A DNA stretch of 64,000 nt from assembly GCF_024345795.1 (NCBI RefSeq), contig NZ_JAGQBU010000007.1:52788-116787 (forward strand), written 5' to 3'. Below the pieces are notes generated by a model, which worked only from the letters and a program-made list of their open reading frames with translations, was not told the DNA's origin and did not search any database. Positions 44,905-53,634 of this stretch are shown piece after piece. Position numbers and translations under genes: made by a program. How positions within the stretch are numbered: position 1 is the stretch's first letter; every line of letters begins with the position of its first letter. This stretch comes from Synechococcus sp. J7-Johnson. GTDB lineage: Bacteria > Cyanobacteriota > Cyanobacteriia > PCC-6307 > Cyanobiaceae.

Positions 44905-45177
44905 TCACTTCCGCCTGCAGTAGCCGCCGCCCACGTTCATCCAGCCGGAGGGGCAGGCCTCACGGTTGCTGGGAGCAACCGTATAGGTGGTGACCCCGAG
45001 GGTGCTGCACTTGCCGTTGAACAGATCCACATAGCCAAGTGGACACATCTCCCTGAGCTTGGGAACCACCTTCTGGGCCTGGGCCGGGACCTCCATGCAC
45101 GCGATCGTCAGCGGGATGGCGAGGCTCAGCAGCAGCAACCGATGAAGCCGGCGTGAGGGAGGCGGGGCAGGGGGCAT
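44905..45177 (-). CDS. Small secreted Cys-containing protein
   Basis: A 90-residue precursor with an Arg/His-rich n-region, a hydrophobic core (LLLLSLAIPLTIACMEV) and a likely cleavage after AQA. The mature part of about 55 residues has four Cys in two similar halves, MCPLGYVDLFNGKC and ACPSGWMNVGGGYCRR, each of the form CP.G(Y/W)x(D/N)xxxGxC, which suggests two disulfides and an internal duplication. Similar small proteins occur in Synechococcus. Function unknown. Confidence 0.75.
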   Translation of the reverse strand: MPPAPPPSRRLHRLLLLSLAIPLTIACMEVPAQAQKVVPKLREMCPLGYVDLFNGKCSTLGVTTYTVAPSNREACPSGWMNVGGGYCRRK

Positions 45178-45319
45178 CGGTGCGGGGCTGGAAACTCAGC
45201 ACGAGCCTAGGTTTGATGCGCTTTCTCAGGGGTCTGGCGAGCGGCTGTCTGTGCAACAAGACGCGACTCAGATGCAACAGCCCTGCAACCCGCCGACCTT
45301 TTTGCCCCCTTCAACCCTG

Positions 45320-45772
45320 ATGCTGCGTCAGCACCTCGACCGGCTTGAACTCACCACCACTGGGGAGGGCTTCCATGACCTGACGGCCCGGCTCAAGACC
45401 TGCCTTGCGGCCACCGGCCTGGAGCTGGGGGTGTTGCACCTGAGCGTGCTTCACACAAGCTGCAGCCTCACCATCAACGAAAACGCCGATCCGCGGGTGC
45501 TGGTGGATCTGGCTGCCTATCTGAGAGCACTGGTGCCCGAGGAGGGGGTGCGTCCCATCAGCGGGGCTGGCCCCCTGCACGCCTGGGTCCACGACGACGA
45601 AGGGGCCGATGACATGCCGGCCCACATCCGCACCGCCCTGACCGCCACCAGCCTCAGCCTGTCCTTTGAACGGGGCCGCTTGCTGATCGGGACCTGGCAG
45701 GCGATTTACCTGTGGGAGCACCGTCGCCGCCCCCACCGGCGCCAGTTGTGCGCCCACTGGATCGGCAGTTGA
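45320..45772 (+). CDS. YjbQ/UPF0047 family protein
   Basis: A 150-residue single-domain protein of the YjbQ (UPF0047) family; some members hydrolyse or condense thiamine-phosphate intermediates in vitro. Conserved marks are LSVLHTSCSLTINENADPRV, DDMPAHIRTALTATSLSL, and the C-terminal GTWQAIYLWEHRRRPHRRQL with the W-Q-x-(I/V)-x-L-x-E-x-R-x-x-x-H motif. ATG 45320 fits the family length. The 3' 119 bp overlap the convergent kinase gene. Confidence 0.9.
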   Translation: MLRQHLDRLELTTTGEGFHDLTARLKTCLAATGLELGVLHLSVLHTSCSLTINENADPRVLVDLAAYLRALVPEEGVRPISGAGPLHAWVHDDEGADDMPAHIRTALTATSLSLSFERGRLLIGTWQAIYLWEHRRRPHRRQLCAHWIGS

Positions 45773-47438
45773 GATCGGCTTCAGCAGCTCGCTCCCAGCA
45801 CTCCCATAGCTCCATCAGCACCATCGACTCGTCGAGGCCTTGGTGGGAGTGCACCACCAGGCTGCGCAGCTGCTCGGCGGAGCTGAGCGGTTCGGCCGTG
45901 CGCCGCTGCTCCAGCAGCACCGCCAGGTCGGCGTCGCTGGGGTCGTCATCCAGGCGCTCTCGCCGCTCCAGCCGCTGCTGGAGCAGGGCCTGATCGGCCC
46001 GCACCTCCAGCAGCAGGGGCACCGCCCCCACGCGCCGGGCCAGCTGGATGGCTCGCTCCCGGCTGCCGGCCCTCAGGTGGGTGGCATCGAGCAGCACCCA
46101 TCGGCCCTGCCGCAGGCTGGCCTCGGCAGCTGCCAGCAGGGCGTCTTCTGTGCGCTGGTGGGCATCGGGGCTGTAGATCCTGTGGCGCTGCTCGCCGCTG
46201 GGGCGCTGCAGGGGAGTCAGGCCGTAAAGGCGCTTGCGGATCAGGTCACTGCGCTGGTGGTCGGCCAGCAGCCAGGGGGCGAGGCGGGCGGCCAGGTGGC
46301 TCTTGCCGCTGCCGGACAGCCCATGGAGCAGGATCAGGGCCGGCGGCCCCAGCCCACAGCCGACGTAGGCCAGGGCCAGGCTCAGGTAGCGACGCGCCAT
46401 CGCCCTGGCGGCCTGGCGCTGCTGGACAGGGATCTCCTGTTCGCCACTGGTGGCCGCTTCCACCTTCGCTCTGACATGGGCGCGGTAGGCGCAGAAAAGC
46501 TGGAGCACAGCCGGCTCGATCGCCTGTCCATAGCCGGCCAGGAGGGCCTCGACGCGGTCGCCATGACCGGCCGCCTGCAGGTCCATCACCAGAAAGGCCA
46601 GATCCGAGGCCCGATCCACCTGGCGCAGATCGGCGTTGAACTCCACCCCATCCACCACTGCCAGCTGTGGCTCCAGCAGCACGTGCTCAAGGCGCAGATC
46701 ACCGTGGCCATCCACCGCCTGCCCCGCCGCCAGTCGCTGGCGCAGGCGGAATCTGGAGCGGCGCAGGGCCAGGGCCAGGCCACTCACCAGCAGCCCATGC
46801 ACCCCTGGGGGAAACAGCTCCGGCACCGAGCGGCGGGTGGCGCGCACGTTGTTGCGCAACACCGCCGCAAAACGCATCTCGGCGCCAAAGGCCAGCTCCG
46901 GCGCCAGGGGGTACTGATTGTGAAAACGGGCGATGAACCGCCCCAGTTGCTCCAGCTGCATGTCGCTGACGCGATCGGCCGCAAGGTGAGCCGCGAGGGT
47001 GGCGGCGGCGGCGAAGCGGTGCATCACCACCACGTGCTCGCCCCCCTCCAGCTCCTCGCCAAGAGGAGAAAGACGCACCTCACCGCTGGCGAGCTGGAGC
47101 ACGGCAGCCACACCGAGATAGAGATCAGGCGCCAGGCGGCTGTTGAGGCGCACCTCCTCGCGGCACCAGTGCAAGCGCCGCTCGGCGCTGCCGTAGTCGA
47201 GCAGACCCCAGAAGCGCAGGGGCTTCTTGAGCTTGAAGGCGCGGCAGCTGGTGAGAAAGACCACGCTGATGTGGGTCTGGATCAGCTCCACCCGGCGTTG
47301 ATCGGCCGGCTCCTCCCCCCAGGCCTCGTCGGGGTAGGCGCCGGGGCGGGAGAGGGCGCTGATCAGGGCGGCCAGCTCCAGCGGCGTTGATGAGCCGGGC
47401 TCTGAGCCTGGTGAAAGATCGGGGGTAGCGGATGTCAC
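45654..47438 (-). CDS. Fusion of aminoglycoside-phosphotransferase-like kinase and P-loop ATPase
   Basis: A 594-residue bifunctional protein. The N-terminal half is a protein-kinase-like phosphotransferase: VELIQTHISVVFLT, FKLKKPLRFWGLLDYGSAER, then the catalytic-loop equivalent DGHGDLRLEHVLL and VDGVEFNADLRQVDRASDLA. The C-terminal half is an AAA-type small-molecule kinase domain with Walker A LLHGLSGSGKSHLAARL, VLLDATHLRAGSRERA and a lid Arg region. Such fusions are common in bacteria; the substrate is unknown. GTG 47438 is my start; ATG 47501 is possible. The C-terminal 40 residues are low-complexity and lie opposite YjbQ. Confidence 0.85.
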   Translation of the reverse strand: MTSATPDLSPGSEPGSSTPLELAALISALSRPGAYPDEAWGEEPADQRRVELIQTHISVVFLTSCRAFKLKKPLRFWGLLDYGSAERRLHWCREEVRLNSRLAPDLYLGVAAVLQLASGEVRLSPLGEELEGGEHVVVMHRFAAAATLAAHLAADRVSDMQLEQLGRFIARFHNQYPLAPELAFGAEMRFAAVLRNNVRATRRSVPELFPPGVHGLLVSGLALALRRSRFRLRQRLAAGQAVDGHGDLRLEHVLLEPQLAVVDGVEFNADLRQVDRASDLAFLVMDLQAAGHGDRVEALLAGYGQAIEPAVLQLFCAYRAHVRAKVEAATSGEQEIPVQQRQAARAMARRYLSLALAYVGCGLGPPALILLHGLSGSGKSHLAARLAPWLLADHQRSDLIRKRLYGLTPLQRPSGEQRHRIYSPDAHQRTEDALLAAAEASLRQGRWVLLDATHLRAGSRERAIQLARRVGAVPLLLEVRADQALLQQRLERRERLDDDPSDADLAVLLEQRRTAEPLSSAEQLRSLVVHSHQGLDESMVLMELWECWERAAEADLNCRSSGRTTGAGGGGDGAPTGKSPARSRSASGPVQRTG

Positions 47439-47511
47439 ATCAGGTGGAAGCAATTGAACGCAGGACCGCCCACCTGACTCCGTACGTTGCCTGGACGACA
47501 TCTCTTCGCCC

Positions 47512-48549
47512 GTGACCCAGCATCGCCCCCGCCGGCTCCGGTTCCGGGCACTCGCCCTTGGCGCTGCTCTGGGGCTGGCATTGCTGACGGGCTGCAGCAA
47601 TGCCCGTAAACAGGAAGTCAATGTCTATTCGGGGCGTCACTACAACACCGACAAGGAGCTCTACAAGCAGTTCACGGCCCAGACCGGCATCAAGGTGAAC
47701 CTGCTCGAGGGGAAGGACGATGAACTGATCGTGCGCCTCAAGAGTGAAGGGTCGGGCAGCCCCGCCGATGTGCTCGTGCTCGTGGATGCCGCCCGCATTC
47801 AGAGGGCCCGCCAGGAGGAGCTGTTCCAGCCGATCCGCTCCGAGGCCCTCAACCGCGACGTGCCCGCCAACCTGCGCGATCCCGCCGGCAACTGGTTCGC
47901 CCTCACCCGCCGGGCCCGGCCGATCATGGTGAATCCGGCCCTGGTGGACCCGGCCAGCCTGGGAACCTACGCCGATCTGACCAGGCCGGAGCTGAAGGGC
48001 AAGCTATGCCTGCGCAACCGCGCCAGTGTCTACAACCAGTCGCTGGTGGCCGACATCCTCCAGCAGAAGGGTGCCGCCGCCACCAGAACCTGGATGCAGG
48101 GCCTGGTGGCCAATGTGAAAGCACCCTTCTTCACCAGCGACACGCCGATGCTGCGGGCGCTCGGCCGGGGTGAATGCGGCGTGACGGTCGCCAATCAGTA
48201 CTACCTGGCGAGGATGCTCTCGGATGAGGCCAAGCCGGAGGACCGGGCCCTGGCGCAGAAGATCAAGGTGGTCTTCCCCAGGCCCACCCACGTGAACATC
48301 ACCGCGGCCGGTGTCACCCGCCATGCCCGCCACAAGGAGGCCGCCACGAAGCTGATTGAATTTCTGGTCTCCCCCAGCTCCGGCAAGGGCTACGCGGCCG
48401 CCAACAACGAATACCCCCTGCAGGGATTCGGCGACAACCCGATCCTCAACAGCTTCGGCCGCTTCGAGCCATCGCCTGTGAGTGCCGACCAGCTGGCCCG
48501 GGGCAACCGTGAGGCCAGTGCTCTGATGGTGGAAACAGGCTGGAAGTGA
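47512..48549 (+). CDS. futA: Ferric iron ABC transporter substrate-binding lipoprotein (FutA type)
   Basis: A 345-residue periplasmic iron-binding protein. Signal peptide and lipobox are at LALLTGCSNARK. VNVYSGRHYNTDKELYKQF is the standard FutA/FbpA/IdiA opening, and Tyr residues for Fe(III) are seen around NQYYLARML. SGSPADVLVLVDAARI and GLVANVKAPFFTSDTPML fit the family. The start is GTG 47512. The permease gene overlaps its stop by 4 bp. I saw no obvious Fur box in the 73 bp upstream. Confidence 0.92.
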   Translation: MTQHRPRRLRFRALALGAALGLALLTGCSNARKQEVNVYSGRHYNTDKELYKQFTAQTGIKVNLLEGKDDELIVRLKSEGSGSPADVLVLVDAARIQRARQEELFQPIRSEALNRDVPANLRDPAGNWFALTRRARPIMVNPALVDPASLGTYADLTRPELKGKLCLRNRASVYNQSLVADILQQKGAAATRTWMQGLVANVKAPFFTSDTPMLRALGRGECGVTVANQYYLARMLSDEAKPEDRALAQKIKVVFPRPTHVNITAAGVTRHARHKEAATKLIEFLVSPSSGKGYAAANNEYPLQGFGDNPILNSFGRFEPSPVSADQLARGNREASALMVETGWK

Positions 48550-50090
48550 CCCTGCTCGCCCCCAGGCCGCTTCCGCGCGTCACCCCCTCCAGCCGGCCAG
48601 TGCTAACCGCCGTGGTGGTGGTGATAGGTGTGTTCGCCCTGCTGCCGCTGGCGGCCTTGCTGCGCGACGCCGCCTTCCAGCCGGCCATGGCGGGGGGGCT
48701 GGGCCTGGGGTTCGATGGGGCCGAGCAGATCCGCGGCACCCTGGTGCTGGTGCTGGGGGAAGGGGTCTGCGGGGCGGTGATGGGCACCGCCATCGGCTGG
48801 CTCACGGCCGCGTGCCGCTTCCCCGGCCGGCGCTGGCTGCGGATCGCCCAGCTGCTGCCGCTGGCCTTTCCGGCCTATCTGCTGGCCGCCAGCCTGATCG
48901 ACTGGGGCAGCAGCCACGGCCTGCGCATCCACGGCATGGGCTGGGCGGTGCTGCTGCTCAGCCTGGCCAACTACACCTATGTGTTCCTGCTGAGCACCGA
49001 GAGTTTCTCGATCACCGGTGGCCAGCTGCTGGAGGCCAGCCGCAGCCTGGGGGTGGGCCCCTGGCAGGCGTTCCGCCGCGTGGCCCTGCCGATCGCCCTG
49101 CCGGCGATCGGTGCCGGGGTGGCCCTGAGCGCGATGGAGGTGGTGAATGAGCTGGGCGCGGTGCGGCTGCTCGGCGTACCCAGCCTCTCGGCCGGCATCC
49201 TCGATCGCTGGCAGGTGGAGGGCGATCCCCGCGGGGCGGCGCTGCTGTCTCTGATTGCGCTGGCGATCGTGGTGCTGCTGGTGGCCGCCGAGCGCTCCCT
49301 GCGCCAGCGCAGCCGCCGCTGGAATCTGGGCCATGCCAACGCGGAGGCCCAGGCCTATGTGCTCAGCGGCTGGCGCGCCCTGCTGGCCCAGCTGGTCGTA
49401 GCGCTGCCGCCCCTGCTGGCGCTGGCCATTCCCCTGGTGTGGGTGGCGGAGGGCTGGCGCAATCTGCTGCTGGAGCCGCTCGCTGAGCAGCTCACCCTGG
49501 CCGGGCGCAGTCTCGGTCTGGCCCTGGTGGCCACCCTGCTCACGGCGGTGGCGGCATTGCTGCTGTCGATCATCCGGCGCTGGAGCCCCCAGCTGGTGGT
49601 GCGCCAGCTCAGTTTCCTGGCGGGGATGGGCTACGCCGTTCCGGGCAGCGTCATGGCCCTCGGGCTGATGCTGATCGGGGGCCCCTGGGCACTGAGCCCG
49701 CTGCTGCTGCTGATCTGGGGCTACGGGGTGCGCTTCATGGCCGTGTCGAAGCAGGGCCTCGATGCCGGCCTGGAGCGTATCCCTCCCAGCATCGATGAAT
49801 CGGCCACCAGCCTGGGCTGCAGCTGGACCCAGGTGCTCAGGCGGGTGCACCTGCCGCTGCTGCGCGGGCCGGTGCTGGTGGGTGCGCTGATGGTGTTCGT
49901 GGATGTGGTGAAGGAGCTGCCGCTGACGCTCTCCCTGCGCCCGTTCGATTTCGACACCCTGGCCGTGCGCGTGTTCCAGTACGCCAGTGATGAGCGGGTG
50001 GGGGCGGCGATGGCACCGGCCCTGGTGATCATGGCCCTGGGAATGGTGGCCTCACTGGCCCTGATCCCCACCCTCGAGAGCCGCGACTGA
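48546..50090 (+). CDS. futB: Ferric iron ABC transporter permease (FutB type)
   Basis: A 514-residue permease with two repeated MetI-like halves and about 12 membrane helices. EAA-type loops are visible in each half: EASRSLGVGPWQAFRRVALP and DESATSLGCSWTQVLRRVHL. It partners FutA in iron uptake. No ATPase subunit is adjacent; it must be elsewhere, as in other picocyanobacteria. The GTG start forms a GTGA overlap with futA. The last 39 bp overlap the convergent phytase-like gene. Confidence 0.92.
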   Translation: MTLLAPRPLPRVTPSSRPVLTAVVVVIGVFALLPLAALLRDAAFQPAMAGGLGLGFDGAEQIRGTLVLVLGEGVCGAVMGTAIGWLTAACRFPGRRWLRIAQLLPLAFPAYLLAASLIDWGSSHGLRIHGMGWAVLLLSLANYTYVFLLSTESFSITGGQLLEASRSLGVGPWQAFRRVALPIALPAIGAGVALSAMEVVNELGAVRLLGVPSLSAGILDRWQVEGDPRGAALLSLIALAIVVLLVAAERSLRQRSRRWNLGHANAEAQAYVLSGWRALLAQLVVALPPLLALAIPLVWVAEGWRNLLLEPLAEQLTLAGRSLGLALVATLLTAVAALLLSIIRRWSPQLVVRQLSFLAGMGYAVPGSVMALGLMLIGGPWALSPLLLLIWGYGVRFMAVSKQGLDAGLERIPPSIDESATSLGCSWTQVLRRVHLPLLRGPVLVGALMVFVDVVKELPLTLSLRPFDFDTLAVRVFQYASDERVGAAMAPALVIMALGMVASLALIPTLESRD

Positions 50091-51020
50091 ACCGCTGCTG
50101 CTGATGCTGCTGGTGCTGGTACTGCTGTTGCTGCAGCCGGCCAGCCGGCGCGGGGCGAGGCGGGCCAGGCGGTTGGCCTGCAGCGGATTGAAGTTGTCGT
50201 CGCTCACCAGAAGCAGGGTGGGACGACCATCGGGAAGGGGAGCCCCCAGGGCCAGTCCCTCCCAGTTGTCGGGGGGGAGACCGGCGGCCAGCAGGTCCCA
50301 GCGCGCCAGCGGCGCCTGCAGCGACCCCTCCGGCCCCGGCGGGGACAAATGCAGCAGCTGGGCCCACCAGCTGGCGGGCGGCTCGAAGCCCCGCACCAGA
50401 CCCAGCAGGCCACCGCCCGGGGGAGCGAGCAACTCGGTGAGCCCCCAGTAGGGGGCGGGCAACAACAGCTGCAGGGAACCCACGGGCCTGAAGCCCCCTG
50501 GTCCGTGCTCCAGCAGACGCAGCTGATCGGGGGGATCCTGCAGCAAGGGGCGCTCGGCCGCCAGCAGCAGGGTGAGGGGTGAGCCCGGCAGACGGGTGAG
50601 CGACTCGGGCCCCTGGTTGACAGCCAGGCCCTGGCCGGGGGCGGCTCTCCATGGCTGGGGCAGAGGCTGGGCCTGGAGCAGGTGGCCGCTGCGCCAATCG
50701 AAGCGCAGCAGCTGGGCGGGGCGATCAGCGCTGCGGCGCTCCTCCGTCACGATCCAGAGCTCGTTGCCCTCCAGCACCAGGCCCTCGGCATCGAGGGGGG
50801 CCGGGAAGGGTTCGCCCGTGGCGTTGCGCAGGGGCAGCCGCTCACCCAGGCGCAAGGGGCGCCGGCCAAGAGCTTCCAGATCCCAGATCGGAACCAGCTC
50901 GGGTTCTTCGCGGTCGCTCAGCAGCCAGAGACGCCCATCACTGGGATCGCTGGCGATGGCGGAGAAGCCTCCGAGGCTGCGGCCATCGCGGCCTTTGGCA
51001 GGAAGCACGCCGTGGGCCAC
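50052..51020 (-). CDS. Esterase-like activity of phytase family protein
   Basis: A beta-propeller-like protein of the PF13449 type: SLGGFSAIASDPSDGRLWLL at the N-terminus, NQGPESLTRLPGS, and NWEGLALGAPLPDGRPTLLL, with VSDDNFNPLQ near the end, all family marks. GTG 51020 gives 322 residues. Similarity continues upstream in frame (ALLPCPLSAGWEL, signal-peptide like), but no normal start codon lies there, so the 5' end is unresolved. The C-terminus ends in a Ser/Thr tract encoded by a CTG/CAG-like triplet repeat (50092-50140) that overlaps futB. Confidence 0.75.
   Translation of the reverse strand: MAHGVLPAKGRDGRSLGGFSAIASDPSDGRLWLLSDREEPELVPIWDLEALGRRPLRLGERLPLRNATGEPFPAPLDAEGLVLEGNELWIVTEERRSADRPAQLLRFDWRSGHLLQAQPLPQPWRAAPGQGLAVNQGPESLTRLPGSPLTLLLAAERPLLQDPPDQLRLLEHGPGGFRPVGSLQLLLPAPYWGLTELLAPPGGGLLGLVRGFEPPASWWAQLLHLSPPGPEGSLQAPLARWDLLAAGLPPDNWEGLALGAPLPDGRPTLLLVSDDNFNPLQANRLARLAPRRLAGCSNSSTSTSSISSSGSVAALEGGDQGQ
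50092..50140. repeat. Imperfect CTG/TGC triplet tract
   Basis: A run of CTG/TGC-like triplets (gctgctgctgatgctgctgg and onward) encodes the Ser/Thr-rich end of the phytase-like protein on the minus strand. It is likely to be length-variable by slippage. Confidence 0.6.
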
Positions 51021-51094
51021 CAGCTCCCAGCCAGCCGAAAGCGGGCAAGGCAGCAGGGCAGAAGGCTGTGGTGGCGGTGGCGCGGGAAGGGAAA

Positions 51095-51646
51095 TCAGGC
51101 GGCGGCCAGGGGTGCGGATTCCACCAGGGAGGGCGCCAGGCGCAGCCCGGGTTCGCCAGCCGGGGCTTCCAGCAGCTCAGCCTGGCGGATCCTTGAGATC
51201 AAGCGGGTGGTGGTGACCCGGGTGGTGCCGATCAGCTCACCGATGCGCTCGTGGGTGAGGCGGAAGGGCAGATCGCACCACGGACCGCAACGGCGGCCGA
51301 GGCGGCGCACCAGCAGACCGAAGAGGGCATGCAGGCGCTGCTCGGCGGAGCCGAGATGGCGAATGCGCAGCAGTTGCAGGGTCCATTCGTTGACCGGATC
51401 GAAGCCGCTGCCGTCGCTGGCTTCGGCTTCGGAGCGGAAGCAGAGGGGGGTGAGGGCCTCCACGCAGACGCCTTCACTGCAGAGGCGGTCGGTGCGCAGC
51501 TGATCGCCGGGCTGGAGGAAGGCCAGGGTCATGCCTTCTGTTTCCTCGCAGGGGCAGTAAACGCGGGCGATGCCTTCAAGCACCTGGATCGAGGTGCCGC
51601 CGGGGCGGAGAGCGGGATCGAGCAGCACGGTCTGGCCGGTCGGCAT
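51095..51646 (-). CDS. Crp/Fnr-family transcriptional regulator
   Basis: A 183-residue regulator, shorter than CRP. The beta-roll (TSIQVLEGIARVYCPCEETE, FLQPGDQL) is followed by a C-terminal winged helix with LTHERIGELIGTTRVTTTRL. Cys residues in YCPC and elsewhere might be redox- or metal-sensitive, but no Fnr-type four-Cys pattern is seen. I place the start at ATG 51646 because a promoter-like pair with a palindrome lies 60-100 bp upstream; GTG 51691 is an alternative. The gene lies between fur and the iron transporter. Confidence 0.85.
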   Translation of the reverse strand: MPTGQTVLLDPALRPGGTSIQVLEGIARVYCPCEETEGMTLAFLQPGDQLRTDRLCSEGVCVEALTPLCFRSEAEASDGSGFDPVNEWTLQLLRIRHLGSAEQRLHALFGLLVRRLGRRCGPWCDLPFRLTHERIGELIGTTRVTTTRLISRIRQAELLEAPAGEPGLRLAPSLVESAPLAAA

Positions 51647-51703
51647 CCGCACGCAGGAGAGGGGCTGATCGGGCAGGAAACGGAAGCTCACGTGACCGTC
51701 GCT

Positions 51704-51722
51704 ATTGCGAATGACTCGCAAT
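51704..51722 (-). promoter_or_regulatory. 19-bp palindromic operator at the Crp-family gene promoter
   Basis: ATTGCGA-ATGAC-TCGCAAT, perfect 7-bp arms. Read as 7-1-7 (TGCGAAT-G-ACTCGCA) it resembles the layout of a Fur box. It lies directly downstream of the -10 box and would overlap the transcription start, a repressor position. Confidence 0.55.
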
Positions 51723-51749
51723 CTAAACAGCAAGTCTGCCCTTTTGCAA
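51721..51749 (-). promoter_or_regulatory. Predicted sigma-70 promoter of the Crp-family gene
   Basis: On the minus strand, TTGCAA (51749-51744) is followed after 17 bp by TTAGAT (51726-51721). The stretch is AT-rich compared with its surroundings. Transcription would start near 51712, about 65 nt before ATG 51646. Confidence 0.45.
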
Positions 51750-51974
51750 TCGGTTCTCAATAACGAGCTTTGTTGCAAGCCCGGCCCCTGCTCCCGCCCG
51801 TCGCCGAAGGGCCATTGGCCTGTGCCTTTTCACTCCCCCATCGGTGACCGTTGGGCCCGGTGCTCCAACGCGCTGGGCCCAGCCTTGGGATCGTTCTCGC
51901 ACCTCAGCCATGCTCAGGCTCCACGGCGATCGCGCCACCCTGCTCGCTGCCCTCAGCGCCCACTGGGCCGCCGT

Positions 51975-52457
51975 TCAGGCGGATTCGCCGGCCGCGCAAC
52001 GAGGACACAGGGCCCGCACGTTGAGCACGCATTCGATCAGGCGAAAGCCATGGCTGCCGGCGGCCTGGCGGCCCTCGGCCAGCACCACGGCACTTTCGAA
52101 CTCCTCGGTGCGACCGCAGCCCACACAGACCAGGTGGTGGTGATCGCGATGGGCGTCGCTGGCCAGCTCGAAGCGGCGGCCCCCTTCCGGCAACTCCAGT
52201 TCCCGCAGCAGCTCCATCGAGCTGAGCAGGCGCAGGGTGCGGTACACCGTGGCCAGGGAGACCCGCTCGTCGGCCCGCAGCAGGCGTTGATGCACCTCCT
52301 CGGCACTGAGGTGGCTGCCTTCGCCGATGCGCTCGAACAGGGAAAGCACCTTCTGGCGCTGGGGGGTGAGCCGCTGGCCTCGCCCATGCAGGCTGGAGCG
52401 CAGTTCAGTGGCCGGCGGCGTGGAGGCCGTCGAAGCTTCCGGCAATCGGGATGGCAC
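51975..52457 (-). CDS. fur: Fur-family metal-dependent regulator
   Basis: A 160-residue Fur-family repressor. The winged-helix domain has GQRLTPQRQKVLSLFERIGE and SAEEVHQRLLRADERVSLAT, with VYRTLRLL. The metal sites appear in DAHRDHHHLVCVGCGRTEEF and the C-terminal CPRC, giving a CxxC...CxxC structural zinc site. Whether it is Fur, Zur or PerR is not settled by sequence; closeness to futAB suggests iron. GTG 52457 is chosen because the in-frame region upstream is repetitive and overlaps the flippase gene. Confidence 0.9.
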   Translation of the reverse strand: MPSRLPEASTASTPPATELRSSLHGRGQRLTPQRQKVLSLFERIGEGSHLSAEEVHQRLLRADERVSLATVYRTLRLLSSMELLRELELPEGGRRFELASDAHRDHHHLVCVGCGRTEEFESAVVLAEGRQAAGSHGFRLIECVLNVRALCPRCAAGESA

Positions 52458-52560
52458 TGGATCACCCCGAACGTCAAAGCCACTGTAACCGCTGTTCTCA
52501 ACAGGTCCAGCAATTGCGAAGAGGAGAGGCTCCTCAGGCTTGGGCCCAGAGGTTTCTGCC

Positions 52561-53634
52561 TCAGGCTTCGGCCTGAGTTCCGGCCTGAGTTCCGGCCAGG
52601 GTTCCAACCCGGTTTCCTGGCAGTCGCGGCTGGTCGATGGCCCCATCCAGCCGGGCGGTGAGGGCTGCCAGCAGATCAGCCGCCGTGACCACCAGGCGGT
52701 AGCTGAGCGCCACGGCCAGCAGCGGAGCTTCCGCCACCTGCCCGCCTAGCTGCAGCAGCAGCACCGCCTCGAACACCCCAATGCCGCCGGGGGCGCCGGG
52801 CACCACGAGGCCCGCTGTCCAGGCCAGAGCGAAGCCCAGCAGCCAGCCGACCCAGGGCAGGGACAGCTGCTGATCAAAGGCCAGCACGCAGGCCGCAAAC
52901 CCCCCGAAGCGCAGCAGCACGAACAGCGCCAGCGCCAGCAGCGGCAGCAACGGGTAGCCGGGCAGCACGAAACCGGCTGATTCCGGGCTGGTTGTAGCCG
53001 CCGGCTCCGCTTCAGCGGACCGCTGGGCCCGGGCCAGCTGGCGCTCGCGCGAGCGCTCGAGACGCTGGAGCAGGGGCTGGAACCAGCGCGGCACAAGCAG
53101 CAGCAGGGGCAACAGGCCCAGCAGGGGCCAGCCAGCCGTCCAGCCCACTGCCGCTGCGAGCGCCATGGCTGCGCTGGCAGCCAGCAGCGGATCCAGCAGG
53201 GTGGCCGCCAGGGCCAGGGGAGCGGCCACCGAAGATTGAGGGCCATCGAGCAGGCGCCCGTCCTGGCCGAGCAAGCGCACCCGCTCCGCCAGGTGCCAGA
53301 TGCCGCCGGGCAGGTACTTGAGCAGGTTGGTGCTCATGTAGGCACGCACACTCAGGCCCCAGCGGGGCCTGAGCCGGAACCAGCGCAGGCACACAGCCCA
53401 GGCCAGGCCATTGATCACGAGGCTGAGCAGGCTCACCCCCACCCCGATCACCAGCCAGAGCCAGCCCTGGGGATCGAGGCGCAGGGCCAGCAGCTGCTCG
53501 CCGTTGCCCTTGAGCGCCGCCAGCAGGAAGCCCAGGCTCAGCAGCGTCACCCACAGGCGTGCACCGCCCGGCAGGGGTGGCAGGGGCGGCAGGCGGGCGG
53601 TCAGCGCTGACCACAGCTGCTGGGGGGACTTCAT
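52561..53634 (-). CDS. Flippase-like / lysylphosphatidylglycerol synthase TM region protein
   Basis: A 357-residue polytopic membrane protein of the UPF0104/AglD-MprF transmembrane family, which is linked to lipid or polyprenyl-sugar translocation. Visible marks are MSTNLLKYLPGGIWHLAERV, and VPGAPGGIGVFEAVLLL in a late helix (the PGGxGxxE motif). The C-terminus ends in the repeat GTLAGTQAGTQAEA, made by a 12-bp tandem repeat. ATG 53634 overlaps the larC stop by 1 bp (TGATG). Confidence 0.85.
   Translation of the reverse strand: MKSPQQLWSALTARLPPLPPLPGGARLWVTLLSLGFLLAALKGNGEQLLALRLDPQGWLWLVIGVGVSLLSLVINGLAWAVCLRWFRLRPRWGLSVRAYMSTNLLKYLPGGIWHLAERVRLLGQDGRLLDGPQSSVAAPLALAATLLDPLLAASAAMALAAAVGWTAGWPLLGLLPLLLLVPRWFQPLLQRLERSRERQLARAQRSAEAEPAATTSPESAGFVLPGYPLLPLLALALFVLLRFGGFAACVLAFDQQLSLPWVGWLLGFALAWTAGLVVPGAPGGIGVFEAVLLLQLGGQVAEAPLLAVALSYRLVVTAADLLAALTARLDGAIDQPRLPGNRVGTLAGTQAGTQAEA
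52569..52604. repeat. 12-bp tandem repeat, three copies
   Basis: CGGCCTGAGTTC is repeated at 52569, 52581 and (with changes) 52593. It encodes the GTxA repeats at the C-terminus of the flippase-like protein. Confidence 0.75.

Larger units (their letters stand above)
51647..51974. other. Intergenic region between fur and the Crp-family gene
   Basis: 328 bp without a convincing gene. It holds the promoter and operator of the Crp-family gene (51704-51749) and one HIP1 octamer GCGATCGC near 51929, a highly iterated cyanobacterial palindrome. I see no hairpin terminator after fur. Confidence 0.5.

Noticed and set aside
47439..47511. Fur box upstream of futA
   Set aside because: Only loose AGGTGG/CCACCT similarity; no convincing 19-bp palindrome.
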